NCBI GenBank assembly: GCA_030803735.1
Contig: JAURUC010000001.1
Location: forward strand, 524,501 to 588,500
Source of the DNA: Actinopolyspora lacussalsi
Lineage (GTDB): Bacteria > Actinomycetota > Actinomycetes > Mycobacteriales > Pseudonocardiaceae
Reading direction: 5' to 3'
DNA length: 64,000 nt
Shown one piece after another: positions 9,035-17,086 of this stretch; position 1 is the first letter of the stretch; each line of letters starts with the position of its first letter. The notes beneath the pieces were generated by a model. That model was not told the origin of the DNA, did not search any database, and worked only from the letters and a program-made list of their open reading frames with translations. Both the position numbers and the translations under genes were made by a program.

Positions 9035-10498
9035 TCAGGCGGCAACGGCCCTTTCGGTCTCCGGGGCCCGTTCCTTCGACGTCGCCCCGCGTCCCACGAA
9101 CGTCTTGGTAGCGATCACCACGGACGCGGCCACCACCACCCCCGCGAGGATCGCCACCGCGTACAGCAGCGGACTGCCGACCAGCGGCAGCACGAACAGC
9201 CCACCGTGCGGCGCGCGCAGCGTCGCGCCGAAGAACATGGACAGCGCGCCCGCGCTCGCCGATCCGGCGATCATGGAGGGGATGACCCGCAGGGGGTCCG
9301 AAGCGGCGAACGGGATCGCCCCCTCGGTGATGAACGAGACTCCCAGCAGCCAGGCGGGACGTGAGCTCTCCCGCTCGGCGGCGGAGAACGCCCCGGCGCG
9401 CACGGTCGCGGCCAGTGCCATCGCCAACGGTGGCACCATCCCCGCCGCCATCACGGCGGCCATGATCTCTAACGCCGTCTCGCTACCGGTGGTCAGCCCG
9501 CCGACCGCGAAGGTGTAGGCGACCTTGTTGACGGGACCGCCGAGGTCGAAAGCGATCATTCCACCGAGCACCGCGCCCAGCAGCATCGCGTTCGCACCGC
9601 TGAGCCCGTTGAGCCAGTCCGTGAGAGCGGTCATCGCGGCGGCGATGGGTTTGCCGAGCACCACGAACATCAGGGTGCCGACCACCATCGAGCCGAACAG
9701 GGGTATCACGACCACCGGCATGATGCCCGCGACGGCCGAGGGCACTTTGATCCGGCGCAGACCGGCGACGACACCGCCTGCCAGCAGTCCCGCGATCAGA
9801 CCGCCGAGGAAACCCGCCCCCACCGCGACGGCGGCGGCACCACCCACGAAACCGGGAACCAGGGCGGGGCGCTCGGCCATCGCGAACGCGATGAAACCGG
9901 CGAGCACCGGGACGAGGAACTCGAAAGCGGCAGTGCCGATCTGGTTCGCCAACGCGGCCCAGCTGGTCAGACTCGCCGGATCGAACCGTTCGGTGACGTC
10001 CGGCGCTTCGGTGATCTGGTAACCGCCCAACGCGAAGCTCAGCGCGATCAACAGCCCACCGGCCGCGACGAACGGGATCACGTAACTGACGCCCGTCATC
10101 AGCCACTGCCGCAGCCTAGCGCCCGCCGAGGCGTTGGCGGAGACCTTGGTGGCCGGTTCGGGGCTCGAGCGGTCCGCTTCGGCCCCGGTGCGGACCGGCT
10201 CGGCCGTCGCGGCGCGTTCGAGCAGGGAAGCGGCACTGTCGACGGCCTGTTTCACGCTCGCCTCGACGACGGGCTTGCCGGTGAACCTGTCGCGTTCGCC
10301 GACCCCGACGTCGGCGGCCAGAATCACGGCGTCGGCGGCGGCTATGTCCTGTTCGGACAACGGATCGGAACCGGCCGCCCCCTGCGTCTCGACGCTGAGC
10401 TCGTCACCCCGGTCACGAGCGGCCTGTTCCAGCGCCTCGGCAGCCATGTAGGTGTGCGCTATTCCGGTGGGACACGCGGTCACGGCAACGAACTTCAA
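9035..10498 (-). CDS. fruA: PTS fructose transporter, EIIBC component
   Basis: The 487-residue membrane protein imports fructose and phosphorylates it to fructose 1-phosphate. The IIB domain occupies residues 1-100 with the phosphocysteine motif TACPTGIAHT (Cys9). A linker rich in Ala, Glu and Ser follows (about 100-130), then the IIC domain from about residue 130 (LMTGVSYVIPFVAAGGLLIA) with eight or more hydrophobic segments and the GAIPFAASDPLRVIPSMI loop. The EIIA function is encoded separately just upstream and overlaps this start by 4 bases. It is part of the deoR-fruK-EIIA-EIIBC-HPr operon. Confidence 0.95.
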   Translation of the reverse strand: MKFVAVTACPTGIAHTYMAAEALEQAARDRGDELSVETQGAAGSDPLSEQDIAAADAVILAADVGVGERDRFTGKPVVEASVKQAVDSAASLLERAATAEPVRTGAEADRSSPEPATKVSANASAGARLRQWLMTGVSYVIPFVAAGGLLIALSFALGGYQITEAPDVTERFDPASLTSWAALANQIGTAAFEFLVPVLAGFIAFAMAERPALVPGFVGGAAAVAVGAGFLGGLIAGLLAGGVVAGLRRIKVPSAVAGIMPVVVIPLFGSMVVGTLMFVVLGKPIAAAMTALTDWLNGLSGANAMLLGAVLGGMIAFDLGGPVNKVAYTFAVGGLTTGSETALEIMAAVMAAGMVPPLAMALAATVRAGAFSAAERESSRPAWLLGVSFITEGAIPFAASDPLRVIPSMIAGSASAGALSMFFGATLRAPHGGLFVLPLVGSPLLYAVAILAGVVVAASVVIATKTFVGRGATSKERAPETERAVAA

Positions 10499-10947
10499 GG
10501 TTTTACCTCCTCACGCACGTAGGAAGCGACCACGGCCGGGTCGTCCGCGTCGAGCAGGGTTCGTTTGAACTCTCCCCGCATCAGTCGACGTGCCAGCGAG
10601 GCCAGCACCGCCATGTGGTCCGAATCCCCGCCTTCCGGGGCGGCTATCAGAAAGATCAGATTCGCCGGACCGTCCTCGGCGCCGAAGTCGATCCCCGTGG
10701 AGCTGCGCCCGAACGCCAGGCTCGGAGCGGTCACGGCAGCCGAGCGACAGTGCGGGATGCCGATACCACCCCGCATGCCGGTGGCCATCTGTTGTTCGCG
10801 GGCCTCGACATCGTCGAGGAAACGTTCGATGTCGGTGACGCGTTCGGCGTTGACCAGTCGATCGGCCAATGAGCGGACCGCGGCACGGCGATCCGTGTCC
10901 GGCAGGTCCAAATCGACCAGTTCGGTGGTGATCAGTTCACTGCTCAT
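10495..10947 (-). CDS. PTS fructose-type EIIA component
   Basis: The 150-residue PtsN/fructose-type IIA domain has its active His66 in RGGIGIPHCRSAAV. It accepts phosphate from HPr and passes it to Cys9 of the IIB domain. The TGA overlaps the ATG of the EIIBC gene, and it begins 12 bases after fruK. Many actinobacteria fuse IIA to IIBC in one FruA protein; here the domains are split between two genes. Confidence 0.93.
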   Translation of the reverse strand: MSSELITTELVDLDLPDTDRRAAVRSLADRLVNAERVTDIERFLDDVEAREQQMATGMRGGIGIPHCRSAAVTAPSLAFGRSSTGIDFGAEDGPANLIFLIAAPEGGDSDHMAVLASLARRLMRGEFKRTLLDADDPAVVASYVREEVKP

Positions 10948-10959
10948 TCTTCGACTCCG

Positions 10960-11904
10960 TTACGGCGACATGGGGTCGAGCCGACCTGATTCGTCGACTT
11001 CGGTGATCCGCACCTGTTCGATCCGCAGCTCTTTCGGGGTGGGCATCCTGCTGCCCGGCAGTTCCACGGCTGCCGAGCCGTAGGCCACGGCGGAGCGCAA
11101 GGCTTCCGGTCCGTCTCCGCCCGCGAGCAGGTACCCGGCCAGCGCGGCATCACCCGCACCGACCGTGCTGCGCACCCTTCGAGCGTTGCTCGTGCCAAAC
11201 CAGGCAGACTCGTCCTCGACGAGCAGTGCGCCGTGCTCGCCGAGGGTGACCAGCACGGAACCGGTGCCCTCGGAGCGAACCGCTCGTGCGGTGGCGGCCA
11301 CTTCTGCGAGGTCAGCGGGCCGGTGTCCCGCGAGTTCGGTCAGTTCCGCCAGGTTGGGGGCGAGCAGGTCGGGCCCCGCCGCGCACGCCTCGGCCAGCGC
11401 GGCCCCCGAGGAGTCCACCGCGACCTTCGCGCCGGCCCCGCGAGCGGTTCGCACCAGACCGGCGTAGTAGTCGTCGGGGCAACCGTGCGGCAGGCTCCCA
11501 CTCGCCACCACCCATCGCGCTCGCGTGGCCACCTCACCCAACCGGGTGCGCAACGCTTCCAGCTCGCCGGTGGTCAACGCGTTCCCGGGCTCGTTGATCT
11601 TGGTGGTGGTCCCGTCGGCCTCGACCAGGGTGAGGTTGCTGCGGGTGGCGGCCTCCACGGGCACCTCGACGACGGAGACGGCCTCCGGCGCGAGCAGCTC
11701 GGCGAGGCTGTTGCCCTCGACCCCTCCGGTCGGTAGTACCGCCACGGCGCTGTGATCGGCCGCGGTCAACACGCGGGCGACGTTGACCCCTTTGCCGCCG
11801 GGGTCCACGTGTACTCCACCGGCGCGGTGAACCTCCCCCCGATCGAGACGATCGAGCAGTACGCTGCGATCCAGACTGGGGTTGGGAGTGACGGTGACGA
11901 TCAT
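10960..11904 (-). CDS. fruK: 1-phosphofructokinase
   Basis: The 314-residue PfkB-family kinase converts fructose 1-phosphate to fructose 1,6-bisphosphate. The N-terminus MIVTVTPNPSLDRSVLLDRL and the motif HVDPGGKGVNVARVL are diagnostic of the FruK/LacC subgroup. The second PfkB signature, VRSTVGAGDAALAGYLLAGG, contains the catalytic Asp of GAGD. The start at 11904 is preferred over the upstream in-frame codon at 11928 because homologues begin at MIVTVTPNP and it overlaps the deoR stop as ATGA, implying coupling. Confidence 0.95.
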   Translation of the reverse strand: MIVTVTPNPSLDRSVLLDRLDRGEVHRAGGVHVDPGGKGVNVARVLTAADHSAVAVLPTGGVEGNSLAELLAPEAVSVVEVPVEAATRSNLTLVEADGTTTKINEPGNALTTGELEALRTRLGEVATRARWVVASGSLPHGCPDDYYAGLVRTARGAGAKVAVDSSGAALAEACAAGPDLLAPNLAELTELAGHRPADLAEVAATARAVRSEGTGSVLVTLGEHGALLVEDESAWFGTSNARRVRSTVGAGDAALAGYLLAGGDGPEALRSAVAYGSAAVELPGSRMPTPKELRIEQVRITEVDESGRLDPMSP

Positions 11905-12662
11905 GTCAGTACCACGTCCGTTCCGCACTCGCGCAGCTCGGACACCGCCGTCTCGTGCAAACCACTGTTGGTGATCAGCACATCGAGATCGGATATCTCG
12001 GCGAAACGGCTGAAGTGGTCGCGTCCGTACTTGGTGTTGTCGGCCAGCAGGACTCGTTCGCGGCAGGATCGCACCATCGCCGATTTCACCGCGCTTTCCG
12101 CGCTGTCCGGGGTGGTGCAGCCCCGCTCGGCGGAGAAACCGTTCGTGCCGAGCAGACCGACGTCGATGGTCAGACCGTCCAGCACGCTCAGTGCCCAGGA
12201 CTCGACAGCTGCCAGCGTGGTGCCTCGCACCCGACCGCCGAGCAGATGCAGGTCGAGGTTGCCACGGTTGGCCAACTGGTTGGCCACCGGAAGCGAGTTG
12301 GTGACCACTGTCAGCTCGCGGTCGGTGGGCAGCAGGCCCGCCACCCGGCTCGTGGTGGTTCCCGCGTCCAACAGCAGCGTCCCCCTTTCGGGCACCAGGT
12401 CCAGCGCGGCGCGTGCCACTCGGTCCTTTTCCGCCGCGGCTGTCTGGTCCCGCTGTGAGACACCCGGTTCGAAGTCGAGCCGTTCCTGCGGGATCGCCCC
12501 GCCGTACACGCGGCGCAGTAGCCCTTGGCGTTCCAACGTGCCGAGGTCGCGTCGAATGGTCTCCGGCGCTACCTCGAGCTCCGTGGACGCCGCCGCGACG
12601 TCGATACGACCGTCGCGGCGTGCCCGCTGCACCAGCACCTGCCGACGCTCCGCCCCGTACAT
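11901..12662 (-). CDS. DeoR/GlpR-family repressor of the fructose operon
   Basis: The 253-residue regulator has an N-terminal winged helix (MYGAERRQVLVQRARRDGRI, then VAPETIRRDLGTLERQGLLRR with the DeoR PxTIRRDL signature and the VYGGAI hinge). A sugar-phosphate-binding DeoRC domain follows, with LLDAGTTTSRVA and VVTNSLPVANQLA. The start at 12662 is supported by GGAGG eleven bases upstream. As the first gene of the operon it probably controls it autogenously, sensing fructose 1-phosphate as in characterised actinobacterial FruR proteins. Frame extension further upstream is non-coding in character. Confidence 0.93.
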   Translation of the reverse strand: MYGAERRQVLVQRARRDGRIDVAAASTELEVAPETIRRDLGTLERQGLLRRVYGGAIPQERLDFEPGVSQRDQTAAAEKDRVARAALDLVPERGTLLLDAGTTTSRVAGLLPTDRELTVVTNSLPVANQLANRGNLDLHLLGGRVRGTTLAAVESWALSVLDGLTIDVGLLGTNGFSAERGCTTPDSAESAVKSAMVRSCRERVLLADNTKYGRDHFSRFAEISDLDVLITNSGLHETAVSELRECGTDVVLT

Positions 12663-13319
12663 GCCCGTTGTCCTCCGTTCTGATTTTTGTTGCTGACTGA
12701 TTCTGCCCGTTATTGTTGTGTTGTCAAGGTCACATTTGTTTCCGGGGTGGTTCGCCGTGGCTCGCTGGAGTCGCTGTTCAGGAGCGGTAAAAGTGAAGTC
12801 TTGAATCGGGAGCGCTCCCGAAAAGCGCTGTGCCACGCTCGGCCGGTGGGAATCCGAGGAATCGCCCGTAGTGGGCAGTGGTCGATCGGTTCCCGCGGTT
12901 CGAGACCCGTGTCGGGAGGTTCCGCCGGACGAGTCGCCGCGGAAGCCGGATCGACGGGATTTCGCTGCTCGTCGCAGCGGTCGCATCCCGGGCCGAGGCA
13001 GTCCGGGGGGTCGAGGGGAAGGTGGTGGCGAGTCCGCCCTGGGCGCGGTACCCGTCACCGCGCCATGCCTCGCGCCCTTCCTTGGCCGCCATGACCGCGA
13101 TGACCGGTGCCGCCGCCGGATCGGCCGAGAACCAGCCCAAGGAGGCGGTGGGCAGTAGGCTCGCGTCTCTTCCCTGCTCTCACGTGCCAGCTTCAAAGCG
13201 GTAGTTCAGTTTTTCCTGAACTGTTTCCAGGGCGGAGTCGTAACGCGAAGAGAGGGGCTGAACGAACTCCGGGTACGGTGTGCGACCCCACATGTGCCGA
13301 CACGAGCTGAACAGGGAAG
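12663..13319. other. Long intergenic region with two palindromes
   Basis: This stretch of about 660 bases separates the fructose operon from the divergent helicase gene. The first 60 bases are AT-rich and probably hold the operon promoter. A LacI-type palindrome lies at 12807-12820 and an inverted repeat at 13203-13222 (AGTTCAG / CTGAACT around a T-rich loop), about 100 bases before the helicase. Reading frames between them have no recognisable family and no convincing start. Confidence 0.5.
12807..12820. promoter_or_regulatory. CebR-like / LacI-family palindrome
   Basis: CGGGAGCGCTCCCG is a perfect 14-bp palindrome that differs from the CebR box at 4619 only in its outermost base pair. It lies 145 bases upstream of the deoR-type gene and over 500 bases from the helicase, a distance that makes a direct role unclear. 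Confidence 0.45.
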
Positions 13320-15851
13320 ATGGAATCCGAGATGACGCTTACCGACCAGCTTCCCCCGACACCCGACACCGATCCGGACGCCCTGCTCGACGGGTTCACC
13401 AGCTGGACCGCCGAACAGGGGTTCGAGCTCTATCCCGCGCAGGAAGAGGCGCTGATGGAGGTCGTGTCCGGCTCCAACGTGATCGTCAGCACCCCGACGG
13501 GTTCGGGGAAAAGCCTGATCGCGGTCGGTGCGCACTTCACCGCCCTGGCGAACAAGCAGCGCAGTTTCTACACCGCGCCGATCAAGGCGCTGGTCTCGGA
13601 GAAGTTCTTCTCGCTGGTGGACCAGTTCGGTGCCGACAACGTCGGGATGCTGACCGGCGACAGCAGCGTCAACCCGGACGCGCCGATCATCTGCTGCACC
13701 GCCGAGATCCTGGCCAACATCGCGCTGCGCGACGGCGAACGCGCCGAGGTCGGCCAGGTGGTCATGGACGAGTTCCACTTCTACGCCGAGCCCCAGCGTG
13801 GCTGGGCGTGGCAGGTGCCGATGCTGGAGCTGCCGCAGGCCCAGTTCGTGCTGATGTCGGCGACCCTCGGTGACGTCACCGGTTTCAAGAAGGATCTCAC
13901 GCGCCGTACCGGTCGTGAGACCGCCGTGGTCAGTTCCGCCGAACGTCCGGTGCCACTGACCTTCCGGTACGCGATGACCCCGCTGCACGAGACGATCGAG
14001 GAGCTTCTCAACGGCAGGCAGGCCCCGATCTACGTGGTCTACTTCAACCAGGCCTCCGCGGTGGAGCAGGCGCAGGCGTTGGTCAGTATGAACGTGGCCA
14101 GCCGTGCCGAGCGCGACGCCATAGCCGAAAAGCTCGGCGACTTCCGGTTCACGGCGGGGTTCGGCAAGACACTGTCCAGGTTGATCCGACACGGCATCGG
14201 CGTGCACCACGCGGGTATGCTGCCGCGTTACCGCCGGCTGGTCGAGCAGCTCGCACAGGCGGGACTGCTCAAGGTCATCTGCGGTACCGACACGCTCGGG
14301 GTGGGGATCAACGTCCCCATCCGCACCGTGCTGCTGACCGGGTTGACCAAGTTCGACGGCAGCCGCACCCGCCACCTCAAGGCCAGGGAGTTCCACCAGG
14401 TCGCGGGCCGGGCGGGCCGCGCGGGGTACGACACCGACGGTTATGTGGTGGTACAGGCTCCCGAGCACGTCATCGAGAACGAACGCGCCCTGGCCAAGGC
14501 CGGCGACGATCCCAAGAAACGCCGCAAGGTCGTCAAGAAGAAGGCGCCCGAGGGCTTCGTCTCCTGGGGACAGAAGACCTTCGACAAACTGGTCGAGGCC
14601 GAGCCGGAACCGTTGACGTCGAGCTTCAACGTCACCCACGCCATGCTGCTCAACGTGATCAGCCGACCCGGCGACACCTACGCTGCGATGCGCGAGCTGC
14701 TCACCGACAACCACGAGGACCGTCCGGCCCAGCGCAAGCACATGTTGCGGGCCATCTCCATCTACCGTGCGCTCGTGGCCGCCGGGGTGGTCGAGCAGTT
14801 GAACGAGCCGGACGAGCAGGGCAGGCTGGTCCGGGTCACCATGGACCTGCAGTTCGACTTCGCGCTGAATCAGCCGCTGTCGCCGTTCGCGTTGGCCGCG
14901 ATCGAACTGCTCGATCCGGCTTCGCCCAGCTACGCGGTGGACGTGCTGTCGATCATCGAGGCCACTCTGGACGATCCGCGTCAGGTGCTGGGCGCGCAGC
15001 AGGCCAAGGAACGCGGTGAGGCCATCGCGCGGATGAAGGCCGAGGGCGTCGAGTACGAGCAGCGCATGGAGATGATCGAGGACATCACCCATCCGCAGCC
15101 GCTGGCCGAGATGCTCGAGGCCGCTTACGAGACCTATCGGCAGGGGCATCCCTGGGTCTCCGAGCACGAGCTCTCCCCCAAGTCCGTGGCCAGGGACATG
15201 TACGAGCGGGCGATGAACTTCGTGGAGTTCGTCAACCACTACGGGCTGGCACGTTCGGAAGGGCTGGTACTGCGGTACCTCGCGGACGTCTACAAGGCGC
15301 TGCGGCACACCGTGCCCGACGACGCAAAGAGCGAGGAGCTCGGCGACATCATCGAGTGGCTCGGCGAGCTGGTGCGTCAGGTGGACTCCAGCCTGCTCGA
15401 CGAGTGGGAGCGGCTGCGCAATCCGGGCGAGGACGATTCCGGCGCCGAGACCGTCGACGAGGGGCCCGCCAAGCTCACCGACAACAAGCGGGCCTTCCGA
15501 GTGCAGGTCCGCAACGCCATGTTCCGGCGCGTGGAGCTGGCCGCGCGGGAGCGGTTCGACGAACTCGGCGAACTCGACGGGGAGGAAGGCTGGAAGGCCG
15601 AGGACTGGCAGGCCGCGCTCGACGAGTACTTCGCTGAACACGAGGAGCTCGGTACCGATGCCGACGCTCGTGGTCCGAGCCTGTTCATGGTCACCGAGAA
15701 GTCCGAGCGGTGGTTGGTGCGCCAGGTCTTCAGTGATCCGGAGGGCAACAACGACTGGGGGATCAGCGCCGAGATCGACCTGCCCGCTTCGGACGAGGCG
15801 GGCGTCGCTGTGGTTCGCGTCACCGACGTGGGCCGGTTCGACCAGTACTGA
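13320..15851 (+). CDS. Ski2/Mtr4-like DEAD/DEAH-box RNA helicase with DUF3516 C-terminal region
   Basis: The 843-residue ATPase has its Walker A motif at about 58-65 (TPTGSGKS), motif II MDEFHFY, motif III LMSATLG, and motif VI QVAGRAGRAGYDTDGY, which belongs to the Ski2-like group. The C-terminal half beyond about residue 500 matches the region known as DUF3516 in actinobacterial helicases. Such proteins unwind structured RNA in processing or decay, but the role of this branch is not settled. The start at 13320 follows GGGAAG; an ATG four codons later is an alternative. It stands alone as a monocistronic gene. Confidence 0.92.
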   Translation: MESEMTLTDQLPPTPDTDPDALLDGFTSWTAEQGFELYPAQEEALMEVVSGSNVIVSTPTGSGKSLIAVGAHFTALANKQRSFYTAPIKALVSEKFFSLVDQFGADNVGMLTGDSSVNPDAPIICCTAEILANIALRDGERAEVGQVVMDEFHFYAEPQRGWAWQVPMLELPQAQFVLMSATLGDVTGFKKDLTRRTGRETAVVSSAERPVPLTFRYAMTPLHETIEELLNGRQAPIYVVYFNQASAVEQAQALVSMNVASRAERDAIAEKLGDFRFTAGFGKTLSRLIRHGIGVHHAGMLPRYRRLVEQLAQAGLLKVICGTDTLGVGINVPIRTVLLTGLTKFDGSRTRHLKAREFHQVAGRAGRAGYDTDGYVVVQAPEHVIENERALAKAGDDPKKRRKVVKKKAPEGFVSWGQKTFDKLVEAEPEPLTSSFNVTHAMLLNVISRPGDTYAAMRELLTDNHEDRPAQRKHMLRAISIYRALVAAGVVEQLNEPDEQGRLVRVTMDLQFDFALNQPLSPFALAAIELLDPASPSYAVDVLSIIEATLDDPRQVLGAQQAKERGEAIARMKAEGVEYEQRMEMIEDITHPQPLAEMLEAAYETYRQGHPWVSEHELSPKSVARDMYERAMNFVEFVNHYGLARSEGLVLRYLADVYKALRHTVPDDAKSEELGDIIEWLGELVRQVDSSLLDEWERLRNPGEDDSGAETVDEGPAKLTDNKRAFRVQVRNAMFRRVELAARERFDELGELDGEEGWKAEDWQAALDEYFAEHEELGTDADARGPSLFMVTEKSERWLVRQVFSDPEGNNDWGISAEIDLPASDEAGVAVVRVTDVGRFDQY

Positions 15852-15858
15852 TCGAGTT

Positions 15859-15878
15859 CCGGGGTGAGTGTGCCCCGG
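15859..15878 (+). terminator. Short hairpin after the helicase gene
   Basis: CCGGGG (15859-15864) and CCCCGG (15873-15878) pair around an 8-base loop, directly after the helicase stop codon. Confidence 0.45.
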
Positions 15879-15919
15879 TTCATCTCTTCCGCATCACGGT
15901 GCGGTACGGGTATTTCACC

Positions 15920-15942
15920 CAATTAGGTTGTGCGCAATTTAG
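15920..15942 (+). promoter_or_regulatory. AT-rich repeat in the ohr promoter region
   Basis: Two near-identical blocks, CAATTAG and CAATTTAG, flank a GTTGTGCG core about 80 bases upstream of ohr. OhrR-type MarR regulators use AT-rich CAATT-containing sites, so this could be the peroxide-responsive operator, but no ohrR gene is adjacent. Confidence 0.3.
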
Positions 15943-16021
15943 TTTTCCGCTATCTTTTTGGTGGGTGGTCGCGGTACGCGGCCTTGCCCGCGCCAACCGA
16001 TCGGTGACTGGGAGAGTGACG

Positions 16022-16441
16022 ATGACAGCGTTGTACACGGCAGAGGCCACCGCCAGCGGCGAAGGACGGGACGGTCGTACCCGTTCCTCGGACGGTGTGC
16101 TCGACCTCGGGTTGTCCGTGCCCAAGGAACTCGGTGGTCCGGGGGGAGAGGCGACCAATCCGGAACAGCTCTTCGCTGCCGGATACGCGGCTTGCTTCCA
16201 CAGTGCGCTGCGGGTGGTCGCCCGCCGTGCCGGGGTGAGTGTGGACGACTCCACCGTCACCGCGCGAGTCGGCATGGGACCGAACGGCAACGGTGGATAC
16301 GGGCTGAGCCTCTCGCTGCGTGTCGGGCTTCCCGGACTCGACCGGCAGCGGGCACTCGAACTCGCCGAAGCGGCCGACGGGGTCTGTCCCTACTCCAACG
16401 CGGTGCGCGGCAACGTCGACATCGAGCTCGAGGTCGAGTGA
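16022..16441 (+). CDS. ohr: Organic hydroperoxide resistance protein (OsmC/Ohr family)
   Basis: The 139-residue thiol peroxidase reduces organic hydroperoxides, and in this family is recharged by lipoylated proteins. The two catalytic cysteines are visible: Cys58 in FAAGYAACFHSAL and Cys122 in DGVCPYSNAVRGN, with the expected spacing for Ohr rather than OsmC. The start at 16022 (MTALYTAEATASGEGRDGR) follows a GGGAGAG site; codons upstream in frame do not match the family. It is monocistronic. The usual MarR-type partner OhrR is not next to it. Confidence 0.95.
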   Translation: MTALYTAEATASGEGRDGRTRSSDGVLDLGLSVPKELGGPGGEATNPEQLFAAGYAACFHSALRVVARRAGVSVDDSTVTARVGMGPNGNGGYGLSLSLRVGLPGLDRQRALELAEAADGVCPYSNAVRGNVDIELEVE

Positions 16442-16659
16442 CCACGTCGGTACGCGAGACCGGACCGGTGTGAGTGAGATCGCTGTTTTGGCTCCGCTCG
16501 CTCGCCCCGACTTCCCGAGTCGGTGATGTATCAGTACGACCCGGACGAAGTGTCCTCGCCGTGACCGGGAGTTCCGCGGTGTCGGACGGCTGAGTGGGGC
16601 GCTCGCGACTTCCACCACGTTGGCCGATCGTGCCCCCGAGCCCCCGATAGACTGCCCGC

Positions 16660-17007
16660 ATGGGTCACGGACTCCGCGACGTTCCCACTCCGACCGCAAG
16701 ACTGGATCAGAGCTCGGCCGCCACTGTCGCCGAGACGCTGCAGGCGCTGGCCACACCGTCACGCCTGCTGATTCTGAGTGAGCTGCGGCAGGGAGCGCGG
16801 TCGGTGAATCAACTGGCGGAAGCGGTGGGAATGGGGCAGTCCGCGGTGTCGCACCAGCTGCGCGTGCTGCGATCCCTCTGGTTGGTCAAGGGTGACCGTG
16901 CGGGCAGGGCAGTGGTGTACTCGCTCTACGACTCGCACGTCGCGCAGTTCTTCGACGAGGCGGTCAATCGGGTCGAACACCTGCACCCCGCATCACTGGA
17001 ACGCTAG
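16660..17007 (+). CDS. ArsR/SmtB-family metal sensor, NmtR-like
   Basis: The 115-residue repressor closely resembles mycobacterial NmtR, a Ni(II)/Co(II) sensor. The N-terminus MGHG is kept (its Gly2-His3 takes part in metal binding in NmtR), then LQALATPSRLLILSELRQGA, the recognition helix MGQSAVSHQLRVLRSLWLV and the alpha-5 region YDSHVAQFFDEAVNRVEHLH. Of the NmtR alpha-5 ligands, Asp and His of YDSH and the EHLH histidines are present, but the residue aligned with His104 is Arg. No metal ATPase or CDF transporter is adjacent, so the target is elsewhere. Confidence 0.88.
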   Translation: MGHGLRDVPTPTARLDQSSAATVAETLQALATPSRLLILSELRQGARSVNQLAEAVGMGQSAVSHQLRVLRSLWLVKGDRAGRAVVYSLYDSHVAQFFDEAVNRVEHLHPASLER

Positions 17008-17033
17008 GTTGCTCCAAGGCCGGAGCGGCAAGA

Positions 17034-17066
17034 GTCGAGTCGCCGCCGAAACGGCGACGACTCGAC
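17034..17066. terminator. Bidirectional terminator between convergent genes
   Basis: A 15-bp stem with one mismatch (arms 17034-17048 and 17052-17066, loop AAA) lies between the NmtR-like gene and the convergent fhs gene. Confidence 0.75.
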
Positions 17067-17086
17067 AGCGGACCGGCGGATACCGT

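Noticed and set aside
12871..13158. Short plus-strand frames upstream of the helicase
   Set aside because: Arg/Gly/Pro-rich, overlapping open frames in several registers, no start signal; typical of GC-rich non-coding DNA.
13206..15641. 811-codon minus-strand frame opposite the helicase
   Set aside because: Antisense shadow of a clear helicase gene; no ribosome site or domain.
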